From the NCBI GenBank assembly GCA_031413815.1, contig JANOFU010000112.1, positions 1 through 64,000 on the forward strand: a DNA stretch of 64,000 nt. The letters are read 5' to 3'. The stretch comes from JAGVSR01 sp031413815. GTDB taxonomy: Bacteria > Pseudomonadota > Alphaproteobacteria > Rhizobiales > Hyphomicrobiaceae. The notes under the pieces were generated by a model. It was given only the letters and a program-made list of their open reading frames with translations, was not told where the DNA came from and made no database searches. This document shows positions 51,030-58,538 of this stretch, one piece after another; positions within the stretch are counted from its first letter, which is position 1, and each line of letters starts with the position of its first letter. The position numbers and the translations under genes are program-made.

Positions 51030-51147
51030 GGGGTAGGTCGGACTGAGCAAGGACGCCGTGGGCGTTCGCGCGATGTCCGAAACAGTGCCAGCGGTTTGTC
51101 GGACATCGTTGTGGCGCTTGTCAGCGCCCTCACTCAGTCCGACCTAC
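51030..51147. repeat. nested REP-like inverted repeat downstream of glyS
   Basis: A perfect 15-base outer stem GTAGGTCGGACTGAG/CTCAGTCCGACCTAC (51033-51047/51133-51147) encloses a perfect 10-base inner stem CGATGTCCGA/TCGGACATCG (51071-51080/51099-51108). This large cruciform-type element ends 8 bases past the 3' end of glyS and may serve as its terminator. Confidence 0.85.
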
Positions 51148-51155
51148 ACTGCGGC

Positions 51156-53378
51156 CTACCCCGCGATCTTCGAAAAATCGGCGACGGTCTGCGTGGCGGA
51201 GCGGATTTCGGACAGCATGCGCAGCCGGTTTTCGCGCAGTTTGGGGTCGGGGTCGTTGACCGTGACTTTGACGAAGAACGCGTCCACGGGCGCGCGCAGT
51301 TCAGCGAGCGCGTTCATCGCGCCTTTGAAGTTTTCGACGTTGATGGCGGCGACCGTGTCTTGCTTGACGCTTTCGATGGCGGCGGCCAGTGCCAGCTCCT
51401 CGTTGTCTTTGAGCAGTTTGAGGTCGTAGGTGCCCACGTAGCTGGTCTTGTCCTTCTTTTCCTCGATGGCGAGAATGTTGGCGGCGCGCTTGGTGCCCGC
51501 CAGCAGGTTTGCGCCGTCGTCGGTTTTCAAGAATGCATCGAGCGCTTCGACGCGCTTGACGATGAGGGCGAGGTCGTCCTGCCCACCAAGCGCGAACACG
51601 GCGTCGATCAGGTCGTGGCGGGCGCCTTTGTCCTTCAAGTAGACCTTGAGGCGGTCGGCGAAGAAGGAGAGGAGGTCTTCACAAACTTCCATCCAGTTAA
51701 CAGGCACCGCTTCAGTTGTAGAAAGCCACTTCTTAAATTGGTCCTCGCCGCTGGCGGCAGCTTCAAATGCCTCTGCAGTTGACCCATAGAATTCGGCAAG
51801 TTTGCGATACTCCGACTTACCGGAAAACTTCCGCTTCCAGAATTGCTCATTTATCTGGTCCCACGCTACGGGAAGATGATCGCGCATCCCAACCCGCAAA
51901 TCATTCTCCAGAACGATGCGGATCACGCCCAAGGCAGCGCGGCGGAGCTGATACGGATCGCCTGACCCTGTCGGTTTTTCATTGATCGCCCAGAAGCCGA
52001 CGAGCGTGTCGAGCTTGTCGGCCAACGCGACGGCGATGGCGACCGCATCACCTTCGTCTTCGCGCGGCAGGGTGTCGGTCTGGCCCTTGGGCTTGTAGTG
52101 GAGTTCAATCGCGCGCGCGATTTCGGGCTTCGTGCCTGCGTGTTCCGCGTAGTAGCGACCCATCAGGCCTTGGAGTTCCGGGAACTCGCCCACCATGCCG
52201 GAGACGAGATCGGCCTTGCACAATTGCGCGGCGCGGCGCGCGTCTTCCTTTTCGGCGTCGACCGCGCCCGCAATCTGAAACGCAAGTTCGGCAATACGCT
52301 CGACACGATCCTTCTGGCTCCCGAGCTTTTCGTGGAACGTGATGCCGGACAGCGCAATCGCCATCTCGTCGAGTGGCTTTTTCAGGTCCTGGTCCCAGAA
52401 GAACTTGGCGTCGCTCAATCGTGCGCGGATGACCTTCTCGTTGCCCGAAACAATCTGGGCGCCGCCGTCGGTCGCCGTCAGGTTCGAGACGAGAATGAAG
52501 GCGTTGGCGAGCTTCTTCGTTTTGGGGTCGCGCAGCGAGAAGCACTTCTGATGCTGCTTCATCGACGTGGTCAGGCATTCGCCCGGAACCTCCAGAAAGC
52601 TCTTCTCGAACTCGCCCATCAGCACGACCGGCCATTCAGTCAGTCCCGCATTCTCCACCGTTAGCGCGTCGTCCTCGACCAGTTGGAGCTTCGCTGTCTT
52701 GGCCAGCGCCTGGGCGTGTCCAGCGATCGATGCCGCGCGGTCGCCTGGATCGAGCATCACTTTGTGCTTTTCCAGCGCCGCCCTGTAGTCCGCGAAATCC
52801 TTGACCTTGAAGCTGTCGTTGCCATGGAAGCGATGGCCGCGTGTGCTCGTGCCGCTGGTAATCCCCGCGACCTCGAACGGCACCACCTTGCCGCCGAGGA
52901 GGCAGATGATCGATTGCAGCGGGCGCACCCACTGGAACGTGCCCGATCCCCACCGCATGGACTTCGGCCACGGGAACTTCGCCATCACAGCTGGGACCAC
53001 GTCGGCGATAATGTCGGTGGCGGCGCGCCCTGCCTTTTCAATGCGCGCGACGTAGTAGTCGCCCTTCTTGTCGTCTTTGACGATTTCGGCATCGGCCAGC
53101 GCTGCAAGTCCCGCCGACTTCAGAAACCCAGCGACAGCCTGTTCGGGCGCGCCGACGCGCGGGCCTTTGCGCTCTTCGGAAATGGCAGGAGATTTCGCCG
53201 GGACGTGGTCGATCACCAGCACCAGGCGCCGCGGTGTCGAAAACGACTTCGCCTCGCCCGTCTCCAAGCCCTGCGCCTTCAAGCCCTCGATCACGAGCCG
53301 CCGTAAATCGTCCGCCGCCCGCAGCTGCATGCGCGCCGGAATCTCTTCGGAAAACAGTTCAAGCAGCAGTTCGGTCAT
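51156..53378 (-). CDS. glyS: glycyl-tRNA synthetase beta subunit
   Basis: Beta subunit (740 residues) of the alpha2beta2 bacterial GlyRS, which carries the tRNA-recognition and anticodon-binding parts. Visible: N-terminal MTELLLELFSEEIPARMQLRAADDL, PRRLVLVIDHVP, KRGPRVGAPEQAV-type block (ERKGPRVGAPEQAVAGF), MRWGSG...WVRPLQSIICLLG, EFPELQGLMGRYYAEHAG, and C-terminal DALRP-type domain (KRVEALDAFLKT, VDAFFVKVTVNDPD). ATG 53378 is the start; the frame is open 79 codons further but those codons overlap the vapBC promoter antisense. It is separated from glyQ by about 3 kb, including vapBC, unlike the close glyQS pairs of many bacteria. Confidence 0.96.
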   Translation of the reverse strand: MTELLLELFSEEIPARMQLRAADDLRRLVIEGLKAQGLETGEAKSFSTPRRLVLVIDHVPAKSPAISEERKGPRVGAPEQAVAGFLKSAGLAALADAEIVKDDKKGDYYVARIEKAGRAATDIIADVVPAVMAKFPWPKSMRWGSGTFQWVRPLQSIICLLGGKVVPFEVAGITSGTSTRGHRFHGNDSFKVKDFADYRAALEKHKVMLDPGDRAASIAGHAQALAKTAKLQLVEDDALTVENAGLTEWPVVLMGEFEKSFLEVPGECLTTSMKQHQKCFSLRDPKTKKLANAFILVSNLTATDGGAQIVSGNEKVIRARLSDAKFFWDQDLKKPLDEMAIALSGITFHEKLGSQKDRVERIAELAFQIAGAVDAEKEDARRAAQLCKADLVSGMVGEFPELQGLMGRYYAEHAGTKPEIARAIELHYKPKGQTDTLPREDEGDAVAIAVALADKLDTLVGFWAINEKPTGSGDPYQLRRAALGVIRIVLENDLRVGMRDHLPVAWDQINEQFWKRKFSGKSEYRKLAEFYGSTAEAFEAAASGEDQFKKWLSTTEAVPVNWMEVCEDLLSFFADRLKVYLKDKGARHDLIDAVFALGGQDDLALIVKRVEALDAFLKTDDGANLLAGTKRAANILAIEEKKDKTSYVGTYDLKLLKDNEELALAAAIESVKQDTVAAINVENFKGAMNALAELRAPVDAFFVKVTVNDPDPKLRENRLRMLSEIRSATQTVADFSKIAG

Positions 53379-53457
53379 GAGGGGCGCCAAAGATGGGTCT
53401 GGGAGCGTTGGTTCTAGCCGTTCAGGATGCGTTCGCGAAGCAAAAAGAGGGGTGTTC

Positions 53458-53493
53458 TTGACAGGTACTAAACCTACACATACTATATGTGTA
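53458..53493 (+). promoter_or_regulatory. sigma70 promoter with palindromic operator of vapBC
   Basis: TTGACA (53458-53463), a 17-base spacer and TACTAT (53481-53486) make a near-consensus promoter. The -10 lies inside a perfect inverted repeat TACACATA-CTA-TATGTGTA (53475-53493). The VapB RHH protein is expected to bind it and repress the operon. Confidence 0.85.
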
Positions 53494-53511
53494 AGTTTTG
53501 GAAACGTGACC

Positions 53512-53796
53512 ATGATCCGCAAACAGTTCTTTATCGAGGAAGAACAGAACGCCCGCCTGAAGCGGGTCGCGCGCATATCGGGCAAGTCCGAGGCGGAGCT
53601 GATCCGGGAAGGCATTGATCAGCGATTGAAAGATGCCAAAGAATTGGCCGAGCCGGAGGACTGGAAGGCTGCTTGGTTCAAGGCGGCCGGCATGTGGGCC
53701 GACTATCCGGAGATCGATGCGATCATGGCGGATAGGCGGCGCGCACGAGGCCGGCGCCGTGACCGGGTCAACAAGCGCATGGCCGCGAAGAAATGA
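53512..53796 (+). CDS. vapB: VapB-type ribbon-helix-helix antitoxin
   Basis: Antitoxin of a type II toxin-antitoxin pair, 94 residues. The N-terminal ribbon-helix-helix (about 1-45; MIRKQFFIEEEQNARLKRVARISGKSEAELIREGI) should bind the operator at 53475-53493; the basic C-terminal part (about 60-94) should wrap and block the VapC active site. The start at ATG 53512 places it 26 bases after the -10. It overlaps vapC by ATGA, so production is coupled and antitoxin is made first. Confidence 0.88.
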   Translation: MIRKQFFIEEEQNARLKRVARISGKSEAELIREGIDQRLKDAKELAEPEDWKAAWFKAAGMWADYPEIDAIMADRRRARGRRRDRVNKRMAAKK

Positions 53797-54167
53797 CGGC
53801 TATGCTCGTCGATACGTCCGTGACGATCGACGTGCTGAGACGTCAGTCAACTGCGGTGACTTTCATTTCCAGTCTGCACCGCAAGCCATTCGTGTCCGTC
53901 GTATCAATCATGGAAATGTACGCTGGAGCCCGCTCCCGTTCGGAGGAAAACCGGATTGAGTCCTTGCTGGCGGGTTGCGAGGTGTTACCCGTGACCGCGA
54001 CAATCGCCAGAATCGGCGGTCAGTTTTCGAAGCATTATCGCGCCTCGCACGCGATTGATGACGCGGACGCTCTCATCGCCGCCACGGCCGAGCATCATGG
54101 CTTGGCCCTGGCGACGTTGAACGTGAAGCACTTCCCAATGCTTCCGAAATTGAAGAAGGCTTACTGA
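53793..54167 (+). CDS. vapC: VapC-type PIN-domain toxin
   Basis: PIN-domain endoribonuclease of 124 residues that, when free of antitoxin, cleaves tRNA or rRNA and stops growth. Acidic active-site residues are visible: D (MLVDTSV), E (SIMEMYAG), D and D (DDADALIAATAEHH) and the C-terminal LATLNVKHF with its conserved Asn. Translation starts in the ATGA overlap with the antitoxin. The pair sits in the 5' flank of glyS, an insertion between the glyS and glyQ genes. Confidence 0.9.
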   Translation: MTAMLVDTSVTIDVLRRQSTAVTFISSLHRKPFVSVVSIMEMYAGARSRSEENRIESLLAGCEVLPVTATIARIGGQFSKHYRASHAIDDADALIAATAEHHGLALATLNVKHFPMLPKLKKAY

Positions 54168-54409
54168 GCCGGTGCGGGCACAACCGCAGGTGCGGGGCCT
54201 GGATCTTTTTCCTGGGTCGCTTGGCCGGCCATTTCCATCGCCTTCGTGCCGATGTCGTCGACCGCGCCGGTCGTGAACAGATAGCCGAGGCCGACCGCGC
54301 ACAGCGCGAGATAAAACAGCGAGACCGCCCGGTTGCCACGGAGCACAAAAAGGCCAATGACAGCCAGCGGAATGCCAAGCGCCAGAAGTCCTGCGATGGT
54401 CGGTGTCAT
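54161..54409 (-). CDS. small membrane protein (82 aa)
   Basis: Predicted two-helix membrane protein: helices at about 4-24 (IAGLLALGIPLAVIGLFVL) and 29-47 (AVSLFYLALCAVGLGYLF), followed by a hydrophilic C-terminal tail rich in Pro/Ala (EKDPGPAPAVVPAPAQ). No family was recognised. ATG 54409 is the start. Its 3' end overlaps that of vapC by seven bases in convergent orientation. Small membrane genes in this position between glyQ and glyS suggest an envelope role, but nothing specific can be said. Confidence 0.65.
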   Translation of the reverse strand: MTPTIAGLLALGIPLAVIGLFVLRGNRAVSLFYLALCAVGLGYLFTTGAVDDIGTKAMEMAGQATQEKDPGPAPAVVPAPAQ

Positions 54410-54506
54410 GGTGGTCTCCCCTAAGCCGGTCTAGTTCGTGCGCACGGGTTCCGTTCCGTGCGCGATTTGGATGGGTGCCGTGCACGTCGCACAGCGGCAG
54501 GTTCTC

Positions 54507-54809
54507 TTAGAACCCCCCAAGGGCGATGGCTAGCCCGCCGAACACAACCGCCGCGCCAATCATCAGCCATAATACAAGCCCGGCGCTGCCAACGCCCAAA
54601 TAGGCCATGACCGCGACGAGGCCGATGGCGGCAAGGCACCCGAACAGCACGGGGTTCGCCGTTTTGGGCCATAAGCGGTGCACGATCATGCCGAAAATAA
54701 TCGCACCAATGGCAATGAGTGTCGCTTCGCCAAGCTGCTTGGGATCGCTGAACAGACCCCAGAAACCCGCTTGAAGTCCGATCACCGAAACGATTGCTGC
54801 TGTGTCCAT
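54507..54809 (-). CDS. small membrane protein (100 aa)
   Basis: Predicted inner-membrane protein with three hydrophobic segments (about 28-48, LIAIGAIIFGMIVHRLW; 52-72, VLFGCLAAIGLVAVMAYLG; 76-98, GLVLWLMIGAAVVFGGLAIAL). ATG 54809 (MDTAAIVSVIGLQAGFW) is taken as start; 54821 is also possible. No family was recognised. It lies 97 bases upstream of the 82-residue membrane protein in the same direction, so they may be co-transcribed. Confidence 0.65.
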   Translation of the reverse strand: MDTAAIVSVIGLQAGFWGLFSDPKQLGEATLIAIGAIIFGMIVHRLWPKTANPVLFGCLAAIGLVAVMAYLGVGSAGLVLWLMIGAAVVFGGLAIALGGF

Positions 54810-54935
54810 ATCCGCCCCCACGTTGTCCCGCTCCCTCTTAGCCTGACGGGCGCGCAGCGGGAACCCGGGAGACTAGAGATGGATGGGGAGGCGAAATTCG
54901 TAGGATTGGTTCGGCGCGCCCTGCGTTTGTGCGCT

Positions 54936-55036
54936 GTAACCCAACATCTTTGGCTCCGCGAGACACGTCATTGGGTTACGGGCGGGACGACCTACCAGCG
55001 CTCAATGAGAACTTGGGGCCTAGCTAACCCAACCTA
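54936..55036. repeat. TAACCCAA/TTGGGTTA REP-like element
   Basis: GTAACCCAA (54936-54944) and TTGGGTTAC (54971-54979) form an inverted pair, and CTAACCCAACCTA recurs at 55024-55036. This is a palindromic intergenic repeat of a type widespread in proteobacteria. It directly adjoins the duplicated glyQ fragment. Confidence 0.75.
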
Positions 55037-55049
55037 GAAGAGACGACCC

Positions 55050-55157
55050 GGCCCCGCCGCCCTTCGTCGCCAGCCACGCGCCACAGCAGGGTTTGGCGAG
55101 CTCGCGGACGCAGAGGATGTAGCTCTGGCGTTCGGTGACGGAGATCACGCCGCGGGC
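55050..55157 (-). pseudogene. duplicated 3' end of glyQ
   Basis: These 108 bases align without gaps to 56508-56615, the 3' end of glyQ, with 11 mismatches (about 90% identity). The minus-strand reading gives ARGVISVTERQSYIL, then CVRELAKPCCGAWL, matching GlyQ's C-terminal residues with a few substitutions, and runs on into a short unrelated tail. Both copies are in the same orientation and flank the L,D-transpeptidase gene. There is no start or upstream part of GlyQ, so it is a non-functional remnant. Confidence 0.9.
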
Positions 55158-55329
55158 TGATCAGATGGGCCAATCGTGTCCGATATTGGCGCAAAGCAGC
55201 CACAGTCGGACGGGACAATATCAGCGGTTGCCCTTACAAACTTGTGCTGGCGCGCCCTGCTCGCCTATGACCACGGTCATCAACGCGGCCACCCCCGATT
55301 ACTGCCAGGGCAAGCCTCAGAGGATACGC

Positions 55330-56436
55330 ATGAGACGTTCGATCGTCATCCTACAGGCGCTGGTTGCGGGGCTCGTGTTCGAGCCCGGTGCCGCCCTCGC
55401 GCAGGCAAGCTGGGGAGAGAACGGCCCGGTCTATGAGAGTGACGTGCGGCAGCAGGCGGAGCAGGACGAAGCCGAGCGCGCCGCGCGCCGGAAGACGTAT
55501 GCGCCGGTGGCTTATCCGAAGTTCATGGATGGTGGCGAGCGGCCCGACATCAAGCCCGCCGAGCCGCCCATCGTCTACTTCGACCAAGCCGAAGACGCGG
55601 GCTCCATCATCGTCGATACCGAGAACCGCAAGCTCTACTATGTGCTGCCCGGCAAGAAGGCCTACCAGTATCCGATCTCGGTCGGCCGGGACGGCTTCAC
55701 CTGGTCGGGCACGGAGCGGATCAGCCGGATTGCAGAATGGCCGTCGTGGACGCCGCCGCCGGAGATGCACAAGCGCATCCCTGGTCTGCCGGTTACGGTG
55801 TCTGGTGGCTTAAAGAACCCGCAGGGCGCCCGCGCGCTCTATCTCGGGAACACGATTTATCGCATCCACGGAACGAACAACGACCGTACGGTCGGACGCG
55901 CCAACTCGTCGGGCTGCTTCCGGCTGACAAACGAGCACGTCGTGCACCTCGCTTCAATCGCGAAGGCCGGAACGAAAGTGAAAGTGCTAAAGGCCTATAT
56001 CGGCACCGTCAGCGAGAATGCCCCGCTGTCATCGCTGTTCGACTTCGGGTGGGGCGACGAGCCCGCTGCGGAGACAAAGCCGAAAAAGAGGGCGGCTCAA
56101 TCGAAAAAGCCCGCCGCGACGGCCGCCGCGGGTGCGGCGAGCGCGGTGCCGGCGGCGGCGAAACAGGCAGTCGCAGCATCGGACACGAGCGCCGCGCCTC
56201 CCGCTGCGGCCGCGCCTCCCGCCATCGATGCGGTGGCAGCTGCACAGGCCGCTGCACAGGCTGCAAGGAGCGCCGCGGCCGAGGCTGCTGCCGCCGCACA
56301 GGCCGCCAGAAGCGCCGCTGCTGCTGCGAGGAAGGCGGCCGTCTCTGCGCCGCCGGATATGGCAGCTACCGCCCAACCCGCGGCGAAGAGTGCGGCTACC
56401 GCTGCACCGGCGGCCAAGACCGCGGCAGCGGAGTAG
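55330..56436 (+). CDS. L,D-transpeptidase (YkuD) with Ala-rich C-terminal tail
   Basis: Periplasmic cell-wall enzyme of 368 residues that forms 3-3 cross-links or anchors proteins to peptidoglycan. A signal peptide (MRRSIVILQALVAGLVFEPG, cleavage near ALAQA) precedes the YkuD domain (about 90-220) with the active-site pattern H180 (IYRIHGTNN) and C196 (ANSSGCFRL). The final 130 residues are low complexity, almost only Ala/Lys/Pro/Ser (AAQAARSAAAEAAAAAQAAR), like a histone-type or spacer tail. ATG 55330 follows AGAGGA. The gene is flanked by direct copies of the glyQ 3' end, suggesting insertion next to glyQ. Confidence 0.93.
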   Translation: MRRSIVILQALVAGLVFEPGAALAQASWGENGPVYESDVRQQAEQDEAERAARRKTYAPVAYPKFMDGGERPDIKPAEPPIVYFDQAEDAGSIIVDTENRKLYYVLPGKKAYQYPISVGRDGFTWSGTERISRIAEWPSWTPPPEMHKRIPGLPVTVSGGLKNPQGARALYLGNTIYRIHGTNNDRTVGRANSSGCFRLTNEHVVHLASIAKAGTKVKVLKAYIGTVSENAPLSSLFDFGWGDEPAAETKPKKRAAQSKKPAATAAAGAASAVPAAAKQAVAASDTSAAPPAAAAPPAIDAVAAAQAAAQAARSAAAEAAAAAQAARSAAAAARKAAVSAPPDMAATAQPAAKSAATAAPAAKTAAAE

Positions 56437-56501
56437 GATTAGGGAGCGGGACCTCCGTGTGCAGGTCATGGGCCGGGTCCGCTTAGGTTCACTAGCCACC
56501 C

Positions 56502-57464
56502 TCACCCAGCCCCACCACCCTCCGTCGCGAGCCACGCGCCGCAGCAGGCTTTGGCGAGGTCGCGGACGCGCAGGATGTAGCTCTGGCGTTCGGTGACTGA
56601 GATCACGCCGCGGGCGTCGAGCAGGTTGAAGACGTGAGACGCTTTGATGCACTGGTCGTAGGCGGGTAGCGCCATCTTGTGTTTGGCGCCTTCCGACTCC
56701 CCTCCGGGGAGCCGGCCGGAAGGCGCGCTGTCCCAGCCCTTCTCCAACAGCGACTGACACTCGGCTTCCGCATCCTTGAAGTGCTGCAACAGCATGTCGG
56801 TGTTGGCGTGCTCGAAGTTGTGGCGGGAGTATTCGCGCTCGGCTTGCAGGAACACGTCGCCGTAGTTCAGTTTGCGGTCGTCGGTGCGGCCGTTGAAGTT
56901 CAAGTCGAACACGCGGTCGACGCCCTGCACGTACATGGCAAGGCGTTCGAGCCCATAGGTGATTTCGCCGGCAACCGGGTTGCAGTCAAAGCCGCCGACC
57001 TGCTGGAAGTAGGTGAACTGCGTCACCTCCATGCCGTTGCACCAGACTTCCCAGCCAAGCCCCCAGGCGCCCAGCGTGGGGCTTTCCCAGTCGTCTTCGA
57101 CGAAGCGGATGTCGTTGACCTTGGTGTCGATGCCAATGGCGTCGAGGCTTTGCAGATAGAGGTCGAGGATGTTGTCCGGCGACGGCTTCATGATCACCTG
57201 GAACTGATAGTAGTGCTGCAGGCGGTTGGGGTTCTCGCCGTAGCGGCCATCCTTCGGGCGGCGCGAGGGCTGCACATAGCAGGCGCTCCACGGCTTGGGG
57301 CCAAGCGCGCGCAACGTTGTCGCCGGGTGGAAAGTGCCAGCCCCCACCTCCATATCGTAGGGCTGCAGCACGACGCAGCCTTGCGCGCCCCAGAACTGCT
57401 GCAGGGTCAGGATGAGATCCTGGAACGCTTCCTTGGGGCGCAGGGCCGTGGCGGATTTCGATGT
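56502..57464 (-). CDS. glyQ: glycyl-tRNA synthetase alpha subunit
   Basis: Catalytic alpha subunit (320 residues) of bacterial GlyRS. Class II motifs are visible: LILTLQQFWGAQGCVVLQPYDMEVGAGTF type start, VQPSRRPKDGRYGENPNRLQHYYQFQVI (motif 2), FVEDDWESPTLGAWGLGWEVWCNGMEVTQFTYFQQVGG and EITYGLERLAMYVQGV (motif 3). ATG 57464 (MTSKSATALRPKEAF) is chosen as start. An in-frame insertion of about 15 residues (WDSAPSGRLPGGESEG) interrupts the usual LLEKG...LPAYDQCIKASH region and is encoded by a palindrome. Its 3' end is duplicated at 55050-55157. glyS lies 3 kb downstream. Confidence 0.96.
   Translation of the reverse strand, partial: TSKSATALRPKEAFQDLILTLQQFWGAQGCVVLQPYDMEVGAGTFHPATTLRALGPKPWSACYVQPSRRPKDGRYGENPNRLQHYYQFQVIMKPSPDNILDLYLQSLDAIGIDTKVNDIRFVEDDWESPTLGAWGLGWEVWCNGMEVTQFTYFQQVGGFDCNPVAGEITYGLERLAMYVQGVDRVFDLNFNGRTDDRKLNYGDVFLQAEREYSRHNFEHANTDMLLQHFKDAEAECQSLLEKGWDSAPSGRLPGGESEGAKHKMALPAYDQCIKASHVFNLLDARGVISVTERQSYILRVRDLAKACCGAWLATEGGGAG
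56686..56726. repeat. in-frame palindrome inside glyQ
   Basis: GCGCCTTCCG (56686-56695) pairs perfectly with CGGAAGGCGC (56717-56726), enclosing CTCCCC/GGGGAG (56697-56702/56706-56711). It codes for GlyQ residues SGRLPGGESEGA-like, a surface-loop insertion. The arrangement is like the palindromic elements that insert in frame into genes in Rickettsia. Confidence 0.7.
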
Positions 57465-57588
57465 CATCTCAATAAGCTGTGAGGGGTTGGGAGGGCCGGG
57501 TTGGCTGATCGTCGGCGGCACTATACGTATTCTCGCCGTTCCGTCACCCTAGAACCGCTTTATGTAACACGCGCCTGGAGGCTGCACA

Positions 57589-57960
57589 GTGGACATTCTC
57601 GGCTGGATTTGGTGGACACTATCGAGCCTCGTTGGGCTCATCTGGTCGATCGGCTGGTTCCTGCTCGGCGGCTGGGTGTCGACGATTGCGCAAATCGCCG
57701 TCGTGGTCGGGATTATCTTTTTCTACAAGTACGGTTGGCAGCGTGCGCCCGCCGAGATCGCCGCGCGAGCGTCATCGGCCGGCCGGTTCGTGTGGGCCTG
57801 GATGCGGGCGCGGGAGCCGGGTGCGGCTGCGGGGTCGCCAAAGGTTCAAGTGCGTGAGGTCGTGCGCACCGTGCGCGTCAAGGAGACGGGCGACATTAAC
57901 ATCTCGACGCTGATGACGGTCCTCATGTTGGCTGGTTTGGCTTTGATTGCCGTGACCTAG
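57589..57960 (+). CDS. small membrane protein (123 aa)
   Basis: Predicted inner-membrane protein. Hydrophobic helices at about 1-50 (WIWWTLSSLVGLIWSIGWFLLGG, IAQIAVVVGIIFFYKYG), then a basic linker (WQRAPAEIAARASS) and a Val/Arg-rich soluble part (VQVREVVRTVRVKETGDINIST), with a last hydrophobic stretch at 108-122. GTG 57589 is supported by CCTGGAGG seven bases upstream. No family was recognised. It is divergent from glyQ and followed 97 bases later by dodecin. Confidence 0.7.
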   Translation: MDILGWIWWTLSSLVGLIWSIGWFLLGGWVSTIAQIAVVVGIIFFYKYGWQRAPAEIAARASSAGRFVWAWMRAREPGAAAGSPKVQVREVVRTVRVKETGDINISTLMTVLMLAGLALIAVT

Positions 57961-58057
57961 CCTCGTTTCCTCAATCTTTGTCTTGCGCCCTGACCGTTCT
58001 GGCGGGAGGATCGGGCGGGGCCGTCCGTTGGCGGCCGGCAAATCCTGGAGGTGTCCA

Positions 58058-58270
58058 ATGGCCGTATTGAAAGTAATCGAACTGATGTCGGAATCCTCGA
58101 AGAGCTGGGAGGATGCCGCGCAGAAAGCCGTCGAGAAGGCCGGCAAGTCGCTGAAGGGAATCCGCTCGGTTTGGATCCAGGACATGTCGGCCACGGTCGA
58201 CGCCAAAGGACGGCTTTCGACCTACCGCGTCAATTGCAAGGTCAGCTTTGAGGTGAAGGACAAAGGTTAG
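58058..58270 (+). CDS. dodecin
   Basis: A 70-residue protein of the dodecin family, which forms hollow dodecamers that bind flavin (or CoA) and store or buffer it. Visible: SVKVIEL-type start (AVLKVIELMSESSKSWEDAAQKAVEKAGKSLKGI), then RSVWIQDMSATVDAKGRLSTYRVNCKVSFEV. The Trp in WIQDM is the flavin-stacking residue of the family. ATG 58058 has TGGAGG upstream; the frame extends 25 codons further without support. It overlaps the next minus-strand gene by four bases. Confidence 0.93.
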   Translation: MAVLKVIELMSESSKSWEDAAQKAVEKAGKSLKGIRSVWIQDMSATVDAKGRLSTYRVNCKVSFEVKDKG

Positions 58271-58488
58271 TGTTGGGCCGGCGTGCGCGGGCGGTAGACG
58301 CCAGCTCGCTCATCCCACTCAAGGGCGCCGAGATCTTTTGGTCCGGCAGTGCGCCCACCAGCGCGTTGCGTGGAGTCCTTGGCACGGCGGCGGGCGAGAT
58401 CCTCTTGCGCTTCAATCGCGCGGGCAAACCAGCGCGAGGCAGCGTAGAAACCGGCGCTGGCAATCAGGGCTAGGACGACTTGTGGCAT
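58267..58488 (-). CDS. small membrane protein (73 aa)
   Basis: Single-pass membrane protein: MPQVVLALIASAGFYAASRWF forms the helix and is followed by basic EAQEDLARRRAKDS and a C-terminal DLGALEWDERAGVYRPRTP. This pattern is seen in short alphaproteobacterial membrane proteins next to the S49 peptidase gene. ATG 58488 was chosen, since the 24 codons before it overlap the sppA 3' end. Function unknown. Confidence 0.7.
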   Translation of the reverse strand: MPQVVLALIASAGFYAASRWFARAIEAQEDLARRRAKDSTQRAGGRTAGPKDLGALEWDERAGVYRPRTPAQH

Positions 58489-58538
58489 GACGGTGCTCGC
58501 TTGCTTATTCAACGTTGACTGAAGTTCAGTGATCCAAG

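Larger units (their letters stand above)
54822..55329. other. 508-base gap holding repeats and a glyQ fragment
   Basis: Contains the TAACCCAA repeat element (54936-55036) and the duplicated 3' end of glyQ (55050-55157), both annotated separately, then the leader of the L,D-transpeptidase gene (55158-55329). No further gene is supported. Confidence 0.6.
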
